The notes under the pieces were generated by a model. That model saw only the letters and a program-made list of their open reading frames with translations, was not told the DNA's origin and made no database searches. The position numbers were made by a program, and so were the translations under genes. This document shows positions 44,931-53,118 of a stretch of DNA of 64,000 nt, piece by piece. Positions within the stretch are counted from its first letter, which is position 1; every line of letters begins with the position of its first letter. Source of the stretch: an uncultured Bacteroidales bacterium (GTDB lineage Bacteria > Bacteroidota > Bacteroidia > Bacteroidales > P3); the NCBI GenBank assembly GCA_900318175.1, contig ONJQ01000001.1, positions 62,001 to 126,000 on the forward strand, given 5' to 3'.

Positions 44931-45270
44931 GATCCTAAGCCCGATGGACATCCCAACAGCCCCGAAACTGTCGAGGCATGGGATATTTTCTACGGCAACT
45001 ACGGGTTCCCCAACTTGCAGGGTTGCACCGTCATTGCCACAAACCGCCCTTGCCGCCTCACCAGCCTTGAGAGCCAAAAGGAATATGACCCCTTCGTCCG
45101 TTCCCTCTGCGGGAAGAGGCTCCTCTACGAGCATTAGTCCGAGTGCTTCACCTTCACCACCCATTCTGCCGGAATTGAATGTTTCGATGTGTCAGATGTC
45201 TTTGTTTTGACCCCCAATACGGCCAAGACACACTTCACCGTCGCCCTTATCGCACACCTTTACTCCTCGG
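44931..45270 (+). pseudogene. Possible remnant of a coding gene before dnaG
   Basis: Reading frame from 44931 runs without a start and reads like protein (ETVEAWDIFYGNYGFPNLQG, then ESQKEYDPFVRSLCGKRLL) until TAG at 45135-45137. The same frame continues after it (SECFTFTTHSAGIECFDVSD) for about 45 residues. One in-frame stop and the missing start fit a decayed gene. I cannot name the family, and chance cannot be excluded. Confidence 0.4.
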
Positions 45271-45308
45271 CTCAAAATATTATTGTCGAGTGTATCGGAT
45301 TTTTTTCG

Positions 45309-45316
45309 TATCTTTG
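45309..45316 (+). promoter_or_regulatory. -7 promoter box of dnaG
   Basis: TATCTTTG ends 8 bases before the dnaG ATG. A TTG lies at 45283-45285, four bases farther than the ideal spacing. The transcript would be almost leaderless. Confidence 0.65.
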
Positions 45317-45324
45317 CAGCCCGA

Positions 45325-47343
45325 ATGATCAACAAAGATACCATAGACCGCATCATGGATGCCACCCGCATCGAGGAGGTGATAGGCGAATTCGTCTCCC
45401 TCAAGAAGCGGGGTGCCAACCATATAGGATGCTGTCCGTTCCACAACGAGAAGACACCCTCGTTCTATGTGTCGCCCTCCAAAGGCATTTTCAAATGCTT
45501 CGGTTGCGGCAAGTCGGGCAATGCTGTTGGCTTCCTGATGGAGCATGAACACTACTCCTACCCCGAAGCCTTGCACTGGCTGGCGGACAAGTACCACATC
45601 CACATCGAGGAGGAGCAGATGACCGAGGAACAGAAGGAGCGCCAAACCGAGCGTGACGGACTCTTCCACGTGAGCGAGTTTGCCCAGAAGTATTTCGCCG
45701 ACTTGCTTTACAACGACGAGGCGGGACGCGCCATCGGCCTCAGCTATTTCCATCACCGAGGCATGAGCGACGAAATCATCAAGTCCTTCGGTCTCGGCTA
45801 CTGCATTGACGAGTGGGACAACTTCACCAAGCATGCCCGCCAAAACGGCTACTCAGATGCTGTGCTGGAAAAGACCGGTCTGACCATCTTCAAGGAGGAT
45901 GGCAAATGCTTCGACCGTTTCAAGGGTCGCGTCATGTTCCCCATCTACAGCATCTCTGGGCGCGTGCTCGGCTTCAGTGGCCGCACCCTCTCCAAGGAGA
46001 AACAGGTGGCCAAGTATGTCAACTCGCCTGACTCCGACATCTACAACAAGAGCCACACCCTCTACGGCCTCTACCAAGCCCGCAACGCCATCAGCCGTGC
46101 GGACAAGTGCTATCTGGTGGAAGGCAATGTCGACGTGGTCTCCATGCATCAGTCCGGTGTGTGCAACACCGTGGCCTCCTGCGGCACCTCCCTCACCATC
46201 GACCAGATACGCCTCATCAAACGCTATACACCCAACGTCACCGTCCTCTACGATGGCGACTCCGCGGGCATCAAGGCTGCCCTCCGTGCCGTGGGTCTGC
46301 TGTTCGAAGAGGGTATGCATGTGCGCGTGGTCCTGTTCCCCGACGGCGAGGACCCCGACAGCTACGCCCAAAAATACGGCTCGACGCAACTGCAAGAGTA
46401 CCTCCACGACCATGAGGAGAACTTCGTCACTTTCAAGACACGTGTGCTGCTGGAAGACGTTCAGAACGACCCCATCCGCAAGACAGAAGTCCTCAAGGAG
46501 ATGGTGCGCACCATTGCCCTTGTTCCTGACATGATTGAACGGCAGGAATATGTCAAGCAGACAGCCTTCCGCCTCAATGTGTCCGAGAACATCCTCACCC
46601 AAGAGCTGGCCAAGACCATGGCCTCCAATGCCCAAAAAGCCTGGAAGGAAGAGCAGCGCCGCAACGCCGACAATGCGCCCGTCCCCCCAGCCGAGGCCGA
46701 ACCCGCACCTGCCGAGGGACCCACCCCGTCCGAGCCCCCAATACCACAGCCCCCCGCCGAACCCCCTGCCGCCCCCAACTACAACACCGCCGAAGTGCAG
46801 GAGCAGCAACTCATCCGCCTGCTCATCAACTATGGCGACAAGGAGGTGATGCAGGAAGGCGTAGATGAAGCCGGAAACCCTTGCCCCATCTCGCTCCGTG
46901 TGGCCGAAGTCATTGTGGACGAAATCACCGACAACGAACTCTCATTCAACAACCCCATCCTGCAGCAAATCTTCAACCTCTACCGCGATGCCGTCAGTCA
47001 AGGGCAACCACTGCCTGACGCCAACTTCTTTGCCATGAGTTCCGACGCCCCCCTTCGCAACACTGCCCTCACCCTCATGCTCAACCCCTACAGCGTCAGT
47101 CCGCTATGGATGGAGCGCAAAAACATCGCTGTCCCCACCCCCCTCACCTACCTGCGCCGCGAAGTGGAGGAGACCATCCTCAGCTTCAAGCAGAAGAAGC
47201 TGGACCAGGAACTAGAGAAGAACGCCTATCAACTGCGCACCTGCACCGACCCCGACGACACCCTCATCCTCATGGCACAGCGCCAACAGCTCACCCAGCT
47301 GCGCCAGGCAGTCTGCAAGCAGCTCAACCGCGTCATCGTATAA
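45325..47343 (+). CDS. dnaG: DNA primase
   Basis: Start MINKDTIDRI at 45325 fits the promoter; an upstream in-frame ATG at 45283 would put the start ahead of the -7 box. The 672-residue protein has the CHC2 zinc finger (Cys37, His40, Cys58, Cys61), the RNAP-like core, and the Toprim motif VEGNVDVVSM with YDGDSAGIKAA. A Pro/Ala/Glu-rich linker (about residues 450-490) separates it from the C-terminal helicase-binding domain. DnaG lays RNA primers on the lagging strand. No rpsU or rpoD neighbours, unlike the E. coli macromolecular-synthesis operon. Confidence 0.96.
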   Translation: MINKDTIDRIMDATRIEEVIGEFVSLKKRGANHIGCCPFHNEKTPSFYVSPSKGIFKCFGCGKSGNAVGFLMEHEHYSYPEALHWLADKYHIHIEEEQMTEEQKERQTERDGLFHVSEFAQKYFADLLYNDEAGRAIGLSYFHHRGMSDEIIKSFGLGYCIDEWDNFTKHARQNGYSDAVLEKTGLTIFKEDGKCFDRFKGRVMFPIYSISGRVLGFSGRTLSKEKQVAKYVNSPDSDIYNKSHTLYGLYQARNAISRADKCYLVEGNVDVVSMHQSGVCNTVASCGTSLTIDQIRLIKRYTPNVTVLYDGDSAGIKAALRAVGLLFEEGMHVRVVLFPDGEDPDSYAQKYGSTQLQEYLHDHEENFVTFKTRVLLEDVQNDPIRKTEVLKEMVRTIALVPDMIERQEYVKQTAFRLNVSENILTQELAKTMASNAQKAWKEEQRRNADNAPVPPAEAEPAPAEGPTPSEPPIPQPPAEPPAAPNYNTAEVQEQQLIRLLINYGDKEVMQEGVDEAGNPCPISLRVAEVIVDEITDNELSFNNPILQQIFNLYRDAVSQGQPLPDANFFAMSSDAPLRNTALTLMLNPYSVSPLWMERKNIAVPTPLTYLRREVEETILSFKQKKLDQELEKNAYQLRTCTDPDDTLILMAQRQQLTQLRQAVCKQLNRVIV

Positions 47344-47426
47344 CCCAGAATCGACACTTCACTCACCAATACCCTGTAACCCCAGGCCCTCCGGCCAAAC
47401 AACCCCTAAACAAGAAACAACAACAA

Positions 47427-48692
47427 GTGGACATACAGACAATAAAACAACGCTACGGCATCATCGGCAACGACCCCAAACTGCTCCTTGCCATCAACAA
47501 AGCCATCCAGGTGGCCCCTACCGACCTCAGCATCCTCATCACCGGCGAAAGCGGTGTGGGTAAGGATGTCTTCTCCCGCATCATCCACGAGAACAGCCTC
47601 CGCAAACACACCAAGCAAGGCCGCGGCCTCATCTCCGTCAACTGTGGCGCCATCCCCGAAGGCACCATCGAGAGCGAACTCTTCGGCCATGTAAAAGGCG
47701 CTTTTACCGGGGCCGACAAAAACCGCAAAGGCTATTTTGAAGAGGCTGACGGCGGCACCATCTTCCTCGACGAGATTGGCGAACTGCCCCTTGCCATGCA
47801 GGTCAAGCTGCTCCGCGTGCTCGAAAACGGCGAGATTATCCCCGTGGGCTCTTCCACTGCCCTCAAAATCAACGTGCGCATAGTGGCCGCCACCAACGTC
47901 GACCTTGTAGCCGCCGTGCGTAACGGCCGCTTCCGCGAGGACCTCTACTACCGTCTGCAACAAATCTCCATCTATATCCCACCCCTGCGCGAACGCATAG
48001 ACGACATTCCCCTCCTGTTCCGTAAATTTGCCTCCGATGTGGCGGAGAAATACCATATGCCCCCCATCTTCCTTACCGAGGATGCCCGCCAATACCTCAT
48101 GCACTACCCCTGGTACGGCAACATCCGCGAGCTGAAGAACGTCACCGAACAGGTCTCCGTGGTTGAAACCGAGCGCACCATCACCCGCGACATACTCCAA
48201 AACTACCTCAACTATGTGCCCGAGGAGAAAATGCCCGCCCTCATCACCCCCAACCGCAATGGTGGCGGTGCGGCCATCTCCGACCGCGAGCTGCTGCTCA
48301 AAGCCCTCTCCATGGGCCAGATGATTAGCGAGATGCGCAACGAAATCAATGAATTGCGCCAAGCTGTCACCCAACTGGCTCACGGCATCCCCCTCACCCG
48401 CGAGGCCTCGGTGCAGCCGCCGGCCTTCCCCATCATCGAGTCGCCGCAACCCACTGACGACAACACCCTGCACGTCATCCAGCCCCACGAAACCCTTGCC
48501 CATCCCGAAGAGGAGTTCCAGGAAACCGAGATGGTGGAGGACGAACCCCTTGCCCTCGAAGAGCGCGAAAAGCGGGCCATCCGCCTCGCCCTCGAACGCC
48601 ATGGCGGAAAACGCACCCTCGCCGCCAAAGAGCTGCACATCTCCGAGCGCACCCTATACCGTAAAATCAAGGAATACGGCATCGAAATCTGA
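47427..48692 (+). CDS. Sigma-54-dependent transcriptional activator without receiver domain
   Basis: No ATG lies upstream of the AAA+ domain that is not in dnaG, so I take GTG 47427 as start (421 residues). The protein opens almost directly with the AAA+ domain: GESGVGKD (40-47), GAFTGA (91-96, the sigma-54-contacting loop), FLDEIGELPL and GNIRELKN. A C-terminal Fis-type helix-turn-helix (LAAKELHISERTLYRKIKEY) binds DNA. A ~100-residue linker with coiled-coil-like parts lies between. There is no receiver or GAF sensor domain, so control must be by partner or level, as with PspF. It sits between dnaG and aroA. Confidence 0.92.
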   Translation: MDIQTIKQRYGIIGNDPKLLLAINKAIQVAPTDLSILITGESGVGKDVFSRIIHENSLRKHTKQGRGLISVNCGAIPEGTIESELFGHVKGAFTGADKNRKGYFEEADGGTIFLDEIGELPLAMQVKLLRVLENGEIIPVGSSTALKINVRIVAATNVDLVAAVRNGRFREDLYYRLQQISIYIPPLRERIDDIPLLFRKFASDVAEKYHMPPIFLTEDARQYLMHYPWYGNIRELKNVTEQVSVVETERTITRDILQNYLNYVPEEKMPALITPNRNGGGAAISDRELLLKALSMGQMISEMRNEINELRQAVTQLAHGIPLTREASVQPPAFPIIESPQPTDDNTLHVIQPHETLAHPEEEFQETEMVEDEPLALEEREKRAIRLALERHGGKRTLAAKELHISERTLYRKIKEYGIEI

Positions 48693-48698
48693 CCCCGT

Positions 48699-49952
48699 GT
48701 GAAGACCAACGACCTCCATATCGAGCTGCCCTCATCCAAGAGCATCAGCAACCGCTGGTTAGTGCTCAACCACATTGCGGGCTACCCCTTTGTGCTGCGC
48801 AACCTCTCCACCGCCGACGACACCCAGCTGCTCCAGGCCCTCCTGAGCCAGCTGCGCCGCGGCACCTCCACCCACTTCCACTGCCACAATGCCGGCACCG
48901 TTGCTCGCTTCCTCCTCGCCCTTCTGGCCGTCACCCCGGGCCGCTGGACCCTCGGGGGCGACGAGCGGCTGCAACGCCGTCCCTTCGCTCCACTCATTGA
49001 CACCCTCCGCAGCATGGGCTGCAACATACAGTGCACCGGGCAGGAAGGCTTTCTCCCCGTGCAGATTGAAGGCTATATCCCGCAGCGCAAAATGGCCGAG
49101 ATTGACCCCTCCGCCAGCAGTCAGTTTGTCTCCGCCATGCTCCTCATCGGCCCCTTGCTGCCCCAAGGGCTCACCCTCACCCTTACCGAACGGCCCGCCT
49201 CGCGCCCCTACATCGACATGACCATGTCCGTCCTTGCCCAAGCTGGCATCGAAACCTCCGTCAGTCCCAACCGGCGCGTCTACCGCGTAGGCACCCTCCC
49301 TCAACAGGGGCTCAAAAAGCACCTTGCCATAGCCATTGAGCGCGACTGGAGCTCTGCCGCCTACGTCTATGCCGCCGCCGCCCTGCTGCCCGCCGTCCGG
49401 CTGCGCATGCCGGGGCTCACCGTCACCGGTTCCACCCAGGGCGACAAAGTTACTGCACAAATATTCGAGCACCTCGGCGTCCAAACCCGCGAGGTGCGCT
49501 CGCCCTACCGCGCGGGCGTCCGCTCCATCACCGTGCAAGGCACGGGCAACCACGAGAATGCTCTCGAATACAACTTCATCGACTGCCCCGACCTCCTGCC
49601 CGCCGTCCTTGTGACCTGCGCCGCCCTCGGCGTCCGTGCCCGGCTGCGGGGCATCAAGAACCTGCGCCTCAAGGAGTCCGACCGCATCGAAGTCCTGAAG
49701 CAAGAGCTCGAAAAGCTGGGAGCCCGCGTAGCCGTCACCTCCACCGAGCTTCGCCTTGCCCCCTGCCGCCTCAGCCCCGGGCAACCCATTTCCGCCCACG
49801 GCGACCACCGCATAGCCATGGCCTTCGGTGTGCTGACCCTGCTTTACCCAGACCTCGTCATTGAAGAGCCGGAAACGGTGACAAAATCCTTCCCCGACTT
49901 TTGGAGCCAACTGGATGCCATCCGCAAAGCTGCATCTGGCATCCACCAGTAG
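48699..49952 (+). CDS. aroA: 3-phosphoshikimate 1-carboxyvinyltransferase (EPSP synthase)
   Basis: The 417-residue enzyme transfers enolpyruvate from PEP to shikimate-3-phosphate. It has PSSKSISNRWLVL at the N-terminus (residues 12-16 bind substrate), a HNAGTVARFLLALLA stretch in place of the common GNAGTAMRPLxA, and the C-terminal LRLKESDRIEVLKQELEKLG and AHGDHRIAMAFGVL motifs. The start is GTG, 6 bases after the sigma-54 activator's stop, so translation is probably coupled. The substitution in the PEP-site loop marks a diverged, Bacteroidota-type form. No other shikimate gene is in the window. Confidence 0.93.
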   Translation: MKTNDLHIELPSSKSISNRWLVLNHIAGYPFVLRNLSTADDTQLLQALLSQLRRGTSTHFHCHNAGTVARFLLALLAVTPGRWTLGGDERLQRRPFAPLIDTLRSMGCNIQCTGQEGFLPVQIEGYIPQRKMAEIDPSASSQFVSAMLLIGPLLPQGLTLTLTERPASRPYIDMTMSVLAQAGIETSVSPNRRVYRVGTLPQQGLKKHLAIAIERDWSSAAYVYAAAALLPAVRLRMPGLTVTGSTQGDKVTAQIFEHLGVQTREVRSPYRAGVRSITVQGTGNHENALEYNFIDCPDLLPAVLVTCAALGVRARLRGIKNLRLKESDRIEVLKQELEKLGARVAVTSTELRLAPCRLSPGQPISAHGDHRIAMAFGVLTLLYPDLVIEEPETVTKSFPDFWSQLDAIRKAASGIHQ

Positions 49953-49973
49953 TTCCTCCAGCCTTAACCCCAG

Positions 49974-50079
49974 CTCCACTCCTTAATCGTCAGTTGTTCC
50001 TCATTTGTTCCTCATTTGTTCCTTTTTCATTGGAGAAATGAGGAACAAATGCAAGCAAGGTGAAAACCAAGGAGCGAAG
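49974..50079 (+). repeat. Intergenic element, copy B
   Basis: CTCCTT begins at 49979 and AAGGAGCGAAG ends at 50079. Inside, CATTTGTTCCTCATTT (50002-50017) is the exact reverse complement of AAATGAGGAACAAATG (50036-50051), giving a 16-bp hairpin. The tandem TTGTTCCTCAT units and CTTTTTCATTGGA are as in copy A. It lies between aroA and the converging secreted-protein gene. Confidence 0.85.
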
Positions 50080-50207
50080 TTAGGGCGAACAGAAGGTGGC
50101 AAGACCGTGGGGCGCGAAGCTGCCGCGGAACGGGGAAAGAAAAAAGTCTTGCCTCCGACATACAGAAGCAAAGACTTTGAAGGGAGTATGGCCACAAGGC
50201 AACCGGA

Positions 50208-50789
50208 CTAACGGTACCGGCCCGCCTCTTTGGCTGAAAGCATCTCCGGAGGGCAGTGGATGTCGCCAAATATGACGCTGCTGATGCAGGTGTCACCCAC
50301 ATGGTTGCCGTCAGGCCTACGTTCTATCGGATACAGGTCACGTCTGACGTAAACCACGTAGCCGTCGGTTACCAAGTAATAGTAGATGGCGTAGTTAGTA
50401 TCATCGGGCCAGTTGTGGACACGGACTTTGTAAAACCCGTCTTCCCGCCAGCCGAAGTGCGGCCACCCTTCACGCTGGGCGCGTTCCACAACTTCAGGAT
50501 TGCGGGGTTTGGCGGGTTGAGCCTTTGACTCCTTTTCGCCATACTTGATAATCCAAAAGCCATCATCTTTGAAATAAGTAAATTCAAATACCACATAGCC
50601 TTGGTCCTCGAGGTCGGCAATCCGCCCGATGAGTTCGCCTGTAGAAACGGTATCATACTTGGGTTCACTCTGTTTTGTGCCGCCAACACCATACACTTTG
50701 GGTAATCCTGCACTGCCTTGAGCCTCGGCCACACTCGACAAAACGGGGGCAACGAGACAGAAAAGCAATAGAAAAACAATTTTTTTCAT
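50208..50789 (-). CDS. Secreted protein of unknown function
   Basis: The 193-residue product has a signal peptide (ending AEAQGS, about residue 25). I do not recognise a family. The mature part has aromatic strands such as YVVFEFTYFKDDGFWIIKYG and YYYLVTDGYVVYVRRDLYPI, suggesting a small beta domain, and two Cys near the end. It follows the lipoprotein gene at 50801 on the same strand by 11 bases, so both form an operon. Envelope location is supported by the signal; role unknown. Confidence 0.75.
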   Translation of the reverse strand: MKKIVFLLLFCLVAPVLSSVAEAQGSAGLPKVYGVGGTKQSEPKYDTVSTGELIGRIADLEDQGYVVFEFTYFKDDGFWIIKYGEKESKAQPAKPRNPEVVERAQREGWPHFGWREDGFYKVRVHNWPDDTNYAIYYYLVTDGYVVYVRRDLYPIERRPDGNHVGDTCISSVIFGDIHCPPEMLSAKEAGRYR

Positions 50790-50800
50790 AGTATCAGTCT

Positions 50801-51271
50801 TTAGTTAACTTCTTTGTCGTACCAGCAATCACCGTTTTCATCACAATAGTCAACCAGCACAGTGTAATCTATCGTCGGCTCATTCGTGCCATTGTTATAG
50901 AATGATTCATGTATAGACCTTTCTGTGCGGACAACCCGAACACATGGATATTTTTCAGACAATATCACGGCTGCTCCGGCAGCAGCGTTGGCCGAATGGT
51001 ACGGACCATGAGCTACAGGGCAACGGTCATTAATTTCAGTATTGCCATTGTAAAGAACCGACACAATACTATCCGACTCGTCTATGAAAATTTCCAGATT
51101 AATCACATCGCCATTTTGGAGTTCCATCTGGCCCTGAGAAACTTGCAAAGCTTGTTTCCCTTGACCTTCATTCGCGTCGGCACCTTGGCGGCTCTTGGCA
51201 GCGTCCTTGGAACAGGAGGCGCACATTATCATCAGCAAGGATGATAATAAAATAAAAGATAACTTTTTCAT
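50801..51271 (-). CDS. Small lipoprotein of unknown function
   Basis: I start at 51271 (MKKLSFILLSSLLM), three codons after an alternative start at 51280, since this gives a standard lipoprotein signal; lipobox MCASC ends at residue 20. The 156-residue product has a polar linker (QGADANEGQG) and then a beta-rich domain of unknown family, with CPVAHG and CDENGDCWYD near the end. A promoter box lies at 51325-51332. It leads the two-gene unit with the secreted protein. Confidence 0.75.
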   Translation of the reverse strand: MKKLSFILLSSLLMIMCASCSKDAAKSRQGADANEGQGKQALQVSQGQMELQNGDVINLEIFIDESDSIVSVLYNGNTEINDRCPVAHGPYHSANAAAGAAVILSEKYPCVRVVRTERSIHESFYNNGTNEPTIDYTVLVDYCDENGDCWYDKEVN

Positions 51272-51324
51272 TACAAACATTTATAGATATTAAATAGTTA
51301 ATAAATAGTATTGATAATTCGCTG

Positions 51325-51353
51325 CAAAGATACATGTATTTTTTTGAATACAA
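51325..51353 (-). promoter_or_regulatory. Promoter of the lipoprotein/secreted-protein pair
   Basis: On the minus strand TTG (51353-51351), 18 bases, then TATCTTTG (51332-51325), about 54 bases before the start at 51271. Confidence 0.65.
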
Positions 51354-51468
51354 TATAATGAAAATGTTAAAAAAGCAACCTGCAATTCTAAAAAATATAT
51401 GGACAAATTACCATATTCAGAAAAAAAGCGAAATCGAGTTTCCCAATTGGAAAGGGAAGTCAAAGCCA

Positions 51469-52041
51469 TCACAAGGAATAGGCTATGAGGCCTACAAGAC
51501 CGGAGGCGAGGATGAGGAGGATGGGGCTGACGCGGCGCAAGGAGAGGATGAAGACTGCAGCAAAAAGACACAGGCTGAGGAGGAACTGGAGGGAGAGGCT
51601 GGGCTGGCCGAAGCTGTCGGCGGTGAGCAGCTGGAGGGCAGCGGCGCCAATGAGGCCTACAACCACCTTGCGCAGCAGACGGAAGACGTTGTCGACATCG
51701 CGGTTGCCTTTGCTGCGTTGCAGGAAAATGACTGCAAGGAGCATGAGGACGACGGGCAGCAGGATGACGGAGCCGGAGGCCAGCAGGGCACCAAGGACGG
51801 CCTGCCAAGGTTCGTAGCCCGCGTTGAGGACGGCGGTGTAGCCTGTATAGGTGGCGGTGTTGATGCCCACAGGGCCAGGCGTCATCTGGCTGACGGCAAG
51901 GATGTCGGTAAACTCCTGCGGGGTGAGCCAGTGGTGGTTGACGGTCACCTCACTCTGGATGAGGGCTATCATGGCATAGCCGCCCCCGAAAGTGAAGAGC
52001 CCGATTTTGAGGAATGACCAGAAAAGCTGAAGGAAGACCAT
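51469..52041 (-). CDS. Chromate transporter family protein, half-size (second gene)
   Basis: The start at 52041 gives MVFLQLFWSFLKIGLFTFGG; the longer frame to 52176 overlaps the other half. The 190-residue protein has GLFTFGGGYAMIALIQSEVT and AVSQMTPGPVGINTATYTGY, the CHR-domain signatures. About five or six hydrophobic segments follow. Short CHR proteins act as pairs of opposite membrane orientation; this gene and the one 11 bases upstream are such a pair. Chromate export is the best-known role, but other anions are possible. Confidence 0.9.
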   Translation of the reverse strand: MVFLQLFWSFLKIGLFTFGGGYAMIALIQSEVTVNHHWLTPQEFTDILAVSQMTPGPVGINTATYTGYTAVLNAGYEPWQAVLGALLASGSVILLPVVLMLLAVIFLQRSKGNRDVDNVFRLLRKVVVGLIGAAALQLLTADSFGQPSLSLQFLLSLCLFAAVFILSLRRVSPILLILASGLVGLIAYSL

Positions 52042-52052
52042 GGAGAGGAGGG

Positions 52053-52589
52053 CTATTTCTTGATTCGACCATAAAGGAAACCACCCACCACGGCAGCAAG
52101 AATGATGAGGATGGGGCTGACGTCGAAGAGCCAGATGAGGAGGGCGGAGAGGATGGGAATCCAACATGTGGACCACCCGATGCGCGCCGACTGCGCCAGG
52201 CGGAACACCGGGGCGGCAATAAGGGCCACGACGGCAGGACGAACACCCATGAAGAAACGCTCGACGAGGGCGTTGCCGCGGAAATGGCGGAAGAGCATGG
52301 CAAGAAGGACGATGAAGAGGATGGGCATGACAATGTTGCCCGCAATGGCAGAGAGGGCACCCCGGAAACCCCTCAAACGGTAGCCAAGCCCCGTGGCCAT
52401 GTTGACAGCCAGCACACCGGGCATGGACTGCGAGAGAGCCAACTGGTCAAGAAACTCCTCGCGACTCATCCAGCGGCGGCGGTCCACCAATTCCTGCTCC
52501 ATGAGGGGTATCATGGCGTAGCCACCACCAATGGTGAAAGTGCCTATTTTGAAAAAAGAGTAAAAAAGTTCACAATATTTTACCATCAT
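52053..52589 (-). CDS. Chromate transporter family protein, half-size (first gene)
   Basis: The ATG-ATG at 52589/52586 (MMVKYCELFYSFFKIG) is taken as start; the longer frame to 52649 adds a poor 20 residues. The 178-residue protein has the CHR motif FKIGTFTIGGGYAMIPLMEQ and ALSQSMPGVLAVNMATGLGY. It pairs with the half-size gene 11 bases downstream. On the minus strand a hairpin followed by five T lies upstream (52659-52674), a possible attenuator or shield against read-through. Confidence 0.9.
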   Translation of the reverse strand: MMVKYCELFYSFFKIGTFTIGGGYAMIPLMEQELVDRRRWMSREEFLDQLALSQSMPGVLAVNMATGLGYRLRGFRGALSAIAGNIVMPILFIVLLAMLFRHFRGNALVERFFMGVRPAVVALIAAPVFRLAQSARIGWSTCWIPILSALLIWLFDVSPILIILAAVVGGFLYGRIKK

Positions 52590-52658
52590 CCGCGTTATAG
52601 AGTGTCGAAAAAAATATAACGACAGAAGAAAGCTTTTATTGTTCAACATAAATAAAAA

Positions 52659-52674
52659 GCGGCCAGCGGGCCGC
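52659..52674 (-). terminator. Hairpin with T-run upstream of the chromate pair
   Basis: GCGGCC (52659-52664) and GGCCGC (52669-52674) form a GC-only 6-bp stem with a 4-base loop. On the minus strand TTTTTATTT follows at once. It lies between the divergent chrA-type and yajC genes. Confidence 0.5.
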
Positions 52675-52698
52675 CAACACTAACAAACAACAAGAAAG

Positions 52699-52986
52699 AT
52701 GATACTACTCGACATTTCCAACGGTTGGAAGACTGCCATCATGATTGTGGCCTTGGTCATTGTGTTTTACCTGTTCATTATCCGTCCGCAGAGCCAGGAG
52801 GCCAAGAAGGAGGCGGCATACCACGACGGCCTGAAGGCTGGCGACCGCATCATGACCTCTGGCGGCATACACGCCACAATAGTGAGCACCGACGCCACGC
52901 AGGCGGTGGTGGAGGTGGCCAAGGGCACCCACATCAAGGTGGCCAAAAACACCATCAAACCCATCCCCGAGCGCAAACGTAAATAA
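52699..52986 (+). CDS. yajC: Preprotein translocase subunit YajC
   Basis: The 95-residue protein has one N-terminal membrane helix (about residues 12-29) followed by RPQSQEAKKEAAYHDGLKAG and DRIMTSGGIHATIVSTDATQ, both YajC signatures, and a short charged tail. YajC associates with SecDF at the Sec translocase. Length is typical. secD and secF are not next to it; the next gene is the TetR-type regulator of the efflux operon, behind its own promoter. Confidence 0.95.
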   Translation: MILLDISNGWKTAIMIVALVIVFYLFIIRPQSQEAKKEAAYHDGLKAGDRIMTSGGIHATIVSTDATQAVVEVAKGTHIKVAKNTIKPIPERKRK

Positions 52987-53008
52987 TTAGCGATAGTTAA
53001 TAAACAAT

Positions 53009-53043
53009 AAAACTTGGAAAACTATATTGGTTTTCCAAGTTTT
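53009..53043 (+). promoter_or_regulatory. Perfect inverted repeat overlapping the efflux operon promoter
   Basis: AAAACTTGGAAAA (53009-53021) is the exact complement of TTTTCCAAGTTTT (53031-53043), with a 9-base loop. The -33 TTG of the tetR promoter lies in the loop. It may end yajC, and may also be the operator bound by the TetR protein. Confidence 0.6.
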
Positions 53044-53056
53044 CTGTGTATCTTTG
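53027..53056 (+). promoter_or_regulatory. Promoter of the tetR-tolC-mfp-rnd operon
   Basis: TTG (53027-53029), 19 bases, then TATCTTTG (53049-53056), about 62 bases before tetR. Its -33 box is inside the inverted repeat 53009-53043. Confidence 0.75.
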
Positions 53057-53118
53057 CACCACTTTACAAACTGGCGCTAAGCCAATAATATTGATTTAAA
53101 CAACAAGAAACCAACAAT

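Noticed and set aside
44899..45210. 103-codon frame starting inside the TraX-like gene
   Set aside because: Residue pattern (Ser/Pro/Ala-rich) is that of an out-of-frame shadow; a different frame over the same DNA reads as decayed protein.
49999..50022. CRISPR-like repeats
   Set aside because: Only two or three 11-bp tandem units without spacers; part of an intergenic element.
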